Assembly: GCA_944472155.2 (NCBI GenBank)
Contig: OX235277.1
Location: 10,178,804-10,242,803 of the forward strand
Direction: 5' to 3'
Source of the DNA: Trichobilharzia szidati
Lineage: Eukaryota > Platyhelminthes > Trematoda > Strigeidida > Schistosomatidae
DNA: 64,000 nt
Shown here: positions 57,948 to 64,000 of the stretch, in pieces
Numbering within the stretch: the first letter of the stretch is position 1
Layout: each line of letters starts with the position of its first letter
Notes under the pieces: model-generated
The model's input: the letters and a program-made list of their open reading frames with translations, nothing else
Databases searched by the model: none
What the model was told of the DNA's origin: nothing
Position numbers and translations under genes: made by a program

Positions 57948-58845
57948 GCTTAAATACTACACCTGTTGTTTTTGCCTATATTTATAATTCTAGATAAAAC
58001 ATTAACGGTTAAGATACGTATCCTCAAACAGACAAGAAATCTCGTTTGTAAAACTACTACCCAACACAATAAGTGGAATAAAACGGACATAAACCGACAA
58101 CATGAAAAAGGTATAACTCACCACAACATCACATGGACAGATGTACGCTCGTTGGGCACCATATATACCTCACCAACTGCAACCCACCTTTCCTAAGATA
58201 ATGTGATGAACTCATATCCATAATTTTGCTGAGCAGTTATTATTCTCAACTTCTGTCGGAACAGCTGAAATTCATAAACCTTCCTAACGCTAAGAAAATA
58301 CCCACAAGCAGTAGAAATCCATTAATTAATGCGTCCGAAGCTTATGTACTTACTCCCAACAATGACATTGAAGATCAAATGAGATAAACACATCACTGAT
58401 TTCAAAATAACACATCAATGAACTATAATTCGAGGACTCTGCACACAACAAAGTTATGTATGAATATTTACTTCAAGCTTTATTTTTTTCCCAGGCACTT
58501 ATAATCCATCCACCAAAGACCTGGTTTTTTTGTTAATGCGAAGACAATACTTCTGTATTTTCTGACGTGTTGCACTCACTGACAACCTAGCAGATTTTTC
58601 CAACTGTGCACAGAAATGATTGTATATAAGTGAAAAGGCTGTTATATACTACTGGGATTAACATTTATCAAGTGTATGTATAATCTCCAGCGAACATATA
58701 AAGCATATCTTGCTACTGCCTGTAAATTGTGATTGAATTATATGGTTCTATTTCTGTAACAATTTGATGATGCCTGTAAACTGGCGTCCCTCATGTACTG
58801 TACTATGAGAATAAATTTATTTATTTATTTATTCATTTATTTAAT
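57948..58845 (+). other. LINE-D 3' UTR
   Basis: About 0.9 kb ending in (TTTA)n. Inverse copy at 41168-42062 differs at only scattered positions. Confidence 0.85.
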
Positions 58846-60385
58846 GAGAAAGCTGCAGATATAGGACCAAGAAGGTGATATGTTGACAGCGAAACTAGTT
58901 TGCACACGTTAAATTTTGTGTGGCACATGAAGCATACGATAAGAAGCAACATACAAAGTGTTGTATAGGACTCCAGTAGGAAAGATGGCATATAAAGTAG
59001 GTTAGCGGGTGATATTATACGAATTCATTCTAATGTGCTGGGTAGACTGCCCTAACTGGTTCCTTATAGATGTAATGCGTATGTCGCGCATCTTTATATT
59101 TTGGAGATTCGAATTAGTGATTCGTTAGCTAACGTCAGAGTTCTAGCTGAGCTCCTAAATAGTCAAGCAAAAACGAATGCATTTACTAGGTAACTTGCGG
59201 ATTAGTTCCAGAAGAGAGGCTAATCGAGGAATTTTTAAGGAAGGCCTTTCTGTGTGGGTGGGATGCTTGCATAGGCCCTCATCACCACACAAGCTTATGG
59301 TCACTTCGATTTAATTAGTGATTAATAAGCTGAGAAAGACGAGACGATTAACCATGTAGTAGCTGTATTTTCTTAATGATATGTGAGTTTTTCTTCTTCT
59401 GTTGACTGATACTGAATAATGAATACACTCCCGTGTGTTTGACTGGGTTTCTTCGCTTCACTTGTGCACCATTATGCTTTTCAAATGGACATTCAGACTA
59501 CACCAGTGCCTTAGGTATGTTATTGGTCGGTAATTCAGGCAGTTGTTCGGATAGTTCCGGTTACTAAATGCGGAATACGCACGTGTTCAACCCAAACTGC
59601 TGCATTTGGTACTCCTTATCGATCAGTATTTGGCTATTAAAGATCCACTGGTTGAAGTGGGAAACCGACTGTTTCAACCATTAGATGTCATATCCAAAAT
59701 ACGTATGCTCAGCATGATATTCTGTATGGTCCTGTCAGATGCTTCTCTTAGCTCTATTAACATGAGTTATGGAAAGGTGTGTGAGTTCCTTGCACCGCCT
59801 GGGGCAAGTTCTGCGGTCCCACTTATCAGGGGAAAATGAAGTCGGTTTTGGGATCAACCAGTGGCCGTCTCATCTGACAAGGCACTTAGGTGAGCCTGAG
59901 ATCTAAAGGGTAGACATCTTGCACCTTTTATCAGTCAGTAAGTGCAGATCTCTTGATGCGGTTGAATCTAAATAGATTGTTCGGATTTGGTGATGGATGT
60001 TCAATGATCTTGGAAACATTTCCAGTAATGTATTCATAGAAGTTCACAGTGACTCAGTTAAATCTAATTTCTTGTGAGTGAGTATGCCGCAGTGCGAACT
60101 GAGCTGTTATATAGGACAACCGTGCAGATGGTTGGTGTGCTCAGGAGGCGAAAACTGGAAAAATCTCTGCTAAATGCCCAGTAATCATTTGCAGCCATCG
60201 CATGATAGGTTGTTTCGATTAAGTATAACAAAATACCACGATTATATAAATAAAAATGCTAGAGCAAGTGCTAAGGTGGTAGCGAATTATTGTCGAAAAC
60301 TGAAAAATAATGGAACCAAAGGCAAAATCTTGCGAATAGTCTTCTCTCTTTGTGAGGTATTGGCTGTGTTATTGATGTGTTACAT
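58846..60385. other. no gene recognised
   Basis: Open frames near 59606 (77 codons) and 60174 (101 codons, running into the LTR) show no known domain. The second has a hydrophobic stretch (ILRIVFSLCEVLAVLLMCYI) but partly overlaps the LTR, so it is probably chance. Confidence 0.35.
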
Positions 60386-60747
60386 TGTAGTGAGAGCTGG
60401 CCGCAAAAACGCCCAAATTGTTGACAGCAATTTATGCCAATGTCACGTCCCGAATCGGGGTCATGAGAAAAAGCAATAACAAAGCTTAACCTTGAGGAAC
60501 TCACTAACCAGTCACAGCAGAATGAACGTGTGAAAATACGGCTTAACTTACTGAAAAACTGATATAAGTATAAAACTTGGGCTTTTGAGAAACTGTCACA
60601 AGTAGTACAAAATAACCTTCAGCAAGAAAACAAACAATCAGAAAGCGTTACTTCTCTGCTGACAATAATGTACATGGAAATCTACATATACCTCTTGATT
60701 TTCCCAACAGACAATCTGTTGCCTGGCCCTTGTCTTCTGTCGTTGCA
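60386..60747 (+). mobile_element. solo LTR copy 4, diverged (362 bp)
   Basis: Starts TGTAGTGAGAGCTGG and ends CTTGTCTTCTGTCGTTGCA. The first about 60 bp and the last about 125 bp match the LTR at 4999-5301; the middle is diverged. No TSD found. Confidence 0.6.
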
Positions 60748-62224
60748 AGCCTACCAGCCTTACTAAACGAAATGTGCTTGATTATCCATTTAATCAGCTC
60801 TGATAACAAAGCAAAAGTCAAAATGGACCAGTAATTTAGCGATGTATTCTGGTGAAGCGAGACGAATTGTTTAAGGTTATGCAGAGCAAAGATTTTGGGA
60901 TATAACTGGTTAAAATGGCTGAACTATGGACTCCGAAGATGTGCCTGTAACCAGCACAAAGAAAGAGTGTAAGGTGGCATAGTAGGCGCATACGCCAACC
61001 TCTTTTTTTCGACCCCTCTGTCACGGAATGTAAAGTCTGGTGAGACTCTTTCATCCCAGCAGCTTTTTATACTGTAGAATGCCTGTAGTCAGCGGAAACT
61101 TTGGCGTTGGTCCCGGAACGCAAATGAGCCACAATGGACACCCCTACAAACTTCCTTATTCACTACGTCTTCCACTCCTGTTTTATGGTTCTTCTTAGCG
61201 TAGAGGTCCTGACTTTTTCACATAGGTTGCTGCTTTGTTAGGACAGTAACATTTAGAGTCAAAAAATAAATAGGCAGGCCTGAACCACTTCACAGTCTAA
61301 AAAATGCTACACTTGTAGGGGACTTAATAGCGAGGTCGGCAAATACAAAATATCAGAGTAAAAAGTCAAGTTAATGAAAGATCCCGAGGGAAAAAAATTT
61401 GCAGCTTCTTCGGGACTTTTAATCATTGTCGACTGATTTTACCTCTCAAGATAAATGAAATTTTATGCTTGTTCAATTTTTGTTTTAGTTGTCCTTACTC
61501 TTCTTCAGTGAAGTTGTGCCCACGTCCAGTCCTTGGGACGGTACTAAAATAACCTTGAACTTCTCGAAGTATCTTTATGTGAGTGTCGTGTTGGTGTGGT
61601 TGGTGTTTTACTTCGCATTTTTGTGGCGAAGCAGTCTATCAGTTTTAACTGATATTGAGGCACTATTCCTTTATGTTATGGTTTGCCTGGAGTTATTTTC
61701 GCGTCTACCAGCTGACTCATTTCTCGTGTTAGGATACTGCTCTGTTCTAACGTGGAACACTAGTTTTGTGCCCAGCAATGTAATGAGACTTTAGAGGCTT
61801 ATCGTAAGATCGACTGAAAGACTGGGGGAGTCCAGATACTGTCTTAGTAGCGTTCACTTAGGGTTAATGTATTTTGTGGAGCTATCTTGGTTCTTCTCTT
61901 CCTTCTCGAACCGCATAGTTAGGCTAATTACCATATGATAATTTGTTTTATAAGTTTTGGTTTTTGGCCATAACAAGTACTCTGGTGATTTATATTCACA
62001 CGAAGTGCTGGTTACATGCTGTCTAATCCTGCTCTGATGTATTTCATGTTTGCAACAAATAGCTCCGGAAATAGAATTGTGTTATTTTAAGCATTTCACT
62101 TCTACCCAAGCAAAACATTAAATATGGAGTATTGAGTGCTTTTTTCGATAAATGTGCTTTTTAAGCAATTCATTAATATGTAGTTTCACAAGGACTGTCA
62201 ATTTTTTAAGGGAGCATTGTATTG
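60748..62224. other. no gene recognised
   Basis: A 101-codon frame at 61489-61794 is hydrophobic (YVSVVLVWLVFYFAFLW) but unrecognised. No splice-linked exons could be assigned. Confidence 0.35.
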
Positions 62225-62365
62225 ACTTCAGCAGTGGAAATTTAAATGGTTGGTGGCAATCGGCAGGAAGTATTGGATCTAGGTTTTGTACTTGATGGCA
62301 CTGGTCAGCAATGTGTATGTTGTCTTGATGGAATGCATGTCGCTCCTGATAGACTGGTAGAATTC
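62225..62365 (-). mobile_element. tRNA-SINE gamma remnant
   Basis: The minus strand carries GGTGCAAACTGAATTCTACC and the tail words CTTCCTGCCGATTGCC of the copy at 22310-22560. Confidence 0.5.
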
Positions 62366-62449
62366 AGTTTGCACCGAATAAGGAACTAGACGCTTAATAT
62401 CGGTTACTACCTAGTATCCAATCAGTGTCCTTTACGTTCCTGCAGGGGG

Positions 62450-62590
62450 TCTCTCTTAAGCGTGAATACCTCAGCAGTAATGTCTCTGACTGTAACACTG
62501 CTCCACCGAGGTTCATTTCCCAGAAGGAACGTGAGTTCGTTCAAGATTGCAGGTACATCTCGCACAGTTTTTTGTACCTAGTAATTTAAA
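62450..62590 (+). mobile_element. tRNA-SINE gamma remnant 2
   Basis: Plus strand tRNA-like portion (GTAATGTCTCTGACTG, GAGGTTCATTTCCCAG) and GAGTTCGTTCAAGATTGCAG; lies 170 bp upstream of VKORC1 and may overlap its promoter. Confidence 0.5.
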
Positions 62591-62759
62591 CTCGACCAGC
62601 AACTATCGTTGGTAAAGATTAGAATTTACTCCTGGGTGAATGTAACTAGACAGTGTAGTTTATCATGTAGGTTGGTGCTTTTAGTGAAACGCCAGCATAA
62701 ATTTTGTAGTAACACCATTTTTCCGCTTTTGTGCAGAAAAATCAACAAAAACTCGGTAA

Positions 62760-63345
62760 ATGTCTACGAAAACCTCTCGATCAATACGCTTCTTTTGTGT
62801 CCTTGGTATATTAATATGCATATATGCATTGTATGTCGAGTATTCCAAGGAGGCGGATAAAGCATATCGTGCTCTTTGTGATATATCAGAACGCATGAGC
62901 TGTTCCAAGGTGCTAACATCAAAGTAAGACACTGTGTAGACTATATTCCTTCTATTCCTTCTATTTTATTTTGGTATGGACGAGGACTTGGATTACCAAT
63001 GGGAACTTCTAGTGGGAATATCATCTTAACACAAAGAAATCCAGTGTATGGTGTGATTTACTACTGTCTTATGATGTTACTAAGTAATTCATTACATAAT
63101 AATGAAAATCTTATGCGCACCATTTCATTTTTATAGGTTCTTTCAAATCGAAAACCATTATTCGTATACTCTTCCTACTGTCATGTTTGTCTGTAATGGG
63201 TTCAGTTTACCTGTGTTATATTTTATTTTTCGTCCTTAAAGACATTTGTCTTGTTTGTCTGGCCACATATACTGTGAATATTTTCATCTGTATCTTGTCA
63301 TTTAAATTGTGTAAAAGTGACACTTCTGTAAAGAAAATATTGTGA
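62760..63345 (+). CDS. VKORC1: vitamin K epoxide reductase complex subunit 1, three exons
   Basis: ER membrane oxidoreductase of the VKOR family that reduces vitamin K epoxide/quinone. Exons 62760-62923, 62974-63083 and 63137-63345 give 160 residues, close to the 163 of the human protein. A TAA in frame lies directly before the ATG. The luminal-loop cysteines are present as ALCDISERMSC (C40, C48) and the active-site CXXC as CLVC (C129, C132), followed by the ATYT segment equivalent to the anticoagulant-binding TYA motif. GSVYLCYILFFVLKD is a typical VKOR transmembrane stretch. Several hydrophobic segments (about residues 9-27, 80-92, 99-125, 130-147) fit the four-helix fold. Intron 2 is 53 nt and GT-AG. 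Intron 1 (62924-62973, 50 nt) starts GTAAGA but must end in TG to keep the frame. Expression is not demonstrated. Confidence 0.93.
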
Positions 63346-63558
63346 AGCAAATTTTTCGTTTTCTTATATCCCCTGATTTGCAATTTGCATGATATTACAT
63401 ATATACATATATTTCCGTTTCTCCTCTCGATTCTATTTCATATCTTTGTAGAGAATAGAAAAATGCTTTGGCATTTGGTTTCAGCTTTCCTATTTGGCGA
63501 GGGATTCATTGTTCTCATGATGATCTTACCACTTTTTTCATCACGAACGTAAGACTTA

Positions 63559-63564
63559 AATAAA
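63559..63564 (+). terminator. candidate polyadenylation signal for VKORC1
   Basis: AATAAA lies 214 bp after the VKORC1 stop codon in the sense orientation and is followed by A/T-rich sequence. It is the first sense AATAAA seen after the gene. Confidence 0.45.
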
Positions 63565-63639
63565 AAAATACACAAGTTTCTTTGTTTATTCCTGAAAAAA
63601 AAAATAGATGGAGCAGATTTTTTAAATTTGGTATCATAC

Positions 63640-63709
63640 AAAAAATTGCTGTGAATTCCTCGTTCTACTTCAATTTATTTCTTGTCATGTTGGCCTGTGC
63701 ATTAGCCGG
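63640..63709 (+). other. possible coding exon ending in a consensus splice donor
   Basis: A reading frame through VNSSFYFNLFLVMLACALAG looks like a hydrophobic leader and runs into a good donor (G then GTAAGTG, about 63709). No acceptor or start was fixed and no family was recognised. It could be the first exon of a gene downstream of VKORC1 that continues beyond the window, or chance. Confidence 0.2.
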
Positions 63710-64000
63710 TAAGTGAAAAAAAACGTGTACTCTTAACACCTTTTCCTTATAGAGTGATATCTGTTGTTTTGTATTGCTATGCAATTTGTTTTGAATTTAA
63801 GTACTGATTGTCATTCTTTAGTAGTTTCAAAGTAAACTGCATCATGAATCGACGTCACCCATGGAACTGTTGATAACTAAAAGAGTACATGCAGGTGTTT
63901 TCTACCATTTCGGGACTCATCATCAGTTCGCACAAAAATATGAAGTGGACTATATCTGATAGAGAGTGAAAACTGCTCAAACGCCAACTGACCATAAGTC

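Larger units (their letters stand above)
53424..58845 (+). mobile_element. CR1-like LINE-D, almost complete
   Basis: ORF1, ORF2 and 3' UTR in order, ending in a TTTA/ATTT-repeat tail (58810-58845). ORF2 is open over its entire length. ORF1 carries one frameshift and one amber codon. Two further near-identical pieces (51324-53117 and 41168-42062) indicate recent activity of the family. Confidence 0.88.

Noticed and set aside
61489..61794. Membrane-protein gene
   Set aside because: 101 hydrophobic codons without a recognised family, conserved motif or splice-linked exons; this length can occur by chance in 64 kb.
1..64000. CRISPR arrays, operons, bacterial promoters
   Set aside because: Introns, LINEs, PLEs and SINEs show a eukaryotic nuclear genome; no regularly spaced repeats were seen.

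Overview
This is an AT-rich metazoan genomic window, most likely from a trematode flatworm of the schistosome type. That assignment rests on two conserved host genes with very short introns (34, 36, about 50 and 53 nt) and on dense RTE-clade (SR2-like) and CR1-like LINEs, Penelope-like elements (PLEs) and tRNA-derived SINEs. It is inferred from sequence features only.

Two host genes are clear. HSPE1 (mitochondrial HSP10/chaperonin 10, minus strand, 37141-37555) has four exons, the first contributing only the ATG codon. VKORC1 (vitamin K epoxide reductase, plus strand, 62760-63345) has three exons and an apparent non-canonical GT-TG first intron. Neither could be found as one long ORF; both were assembled exon by exon. 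A possible extra first exon lies at 201-272 and another possible exon near 63640-63709.

Nearly everything else is transposable-element sequence. 0.7-2.2 kb: truncated RTE LINE. 4.2-5.3 kb: PLE remnant with a solo LTR. 6.3-7.7 kb: short PLE with a perfect 14-bp target-site duplication (TSD). 7.8-9.6 kb: LINE 3' end (family E) carrying PLE-like sequence and a foldback SINE composite. 10.2-14.0 kb: PLE-A remnant, SINE, two solo LTRs, second LINE-E copy and an RTE copy. 14-22.3 kb: several PLEs in inverted arrangement, one nested in another with a SINE inside it. 22.3-28.3 kb: tRNA-SINE, inverted PLE-A pair interrupted by a 2.7-kb PLE-B that itself carries a SINE. 29.5-35.7 kb: cluster of same-orientation 3' fragments of another LINE (family F). 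38.4-58.8 kb: a LINE block. It holds a minus-strand RTE copy, a 0.9-kb inverted copy of the LINE-D 3' UTR, and a CR1-like LINE-C whose ORF2 is broken only by an RTE insertion and a SINE. It also holds an internal fragment of LINE-D, and a LINE-D with an uninterrupted 936-codon endonuclease/reverse transcriptase ORF. 58.8-62.7 kb: a diverged solo LTR, SINE remnants and no recognised gene.

The mobile elements depend on each other. RTE and CR1 LINEs encode apurinic-like endonuclease plus reverse transcriptase, and PLEs encode reverse transcriptase plus GIY-YIG endonuclease. The SINEs encode nothing, and one family ends with the same 3' tail as the RTE LINE, consistent with being mobilised by it. 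TSDs allow the relative order of many insertions to be read. The most interesting signals are a covarying hairpin ending in GAAAC in PLE-A terminal repeats that resembles but does not match hammerhead ribozymes, a foldback SINE composite present twice with separate TSDs, SINE/LINE tail sharing, and an in-frame amber codon in ORF1 of both CR1-like LINEs.
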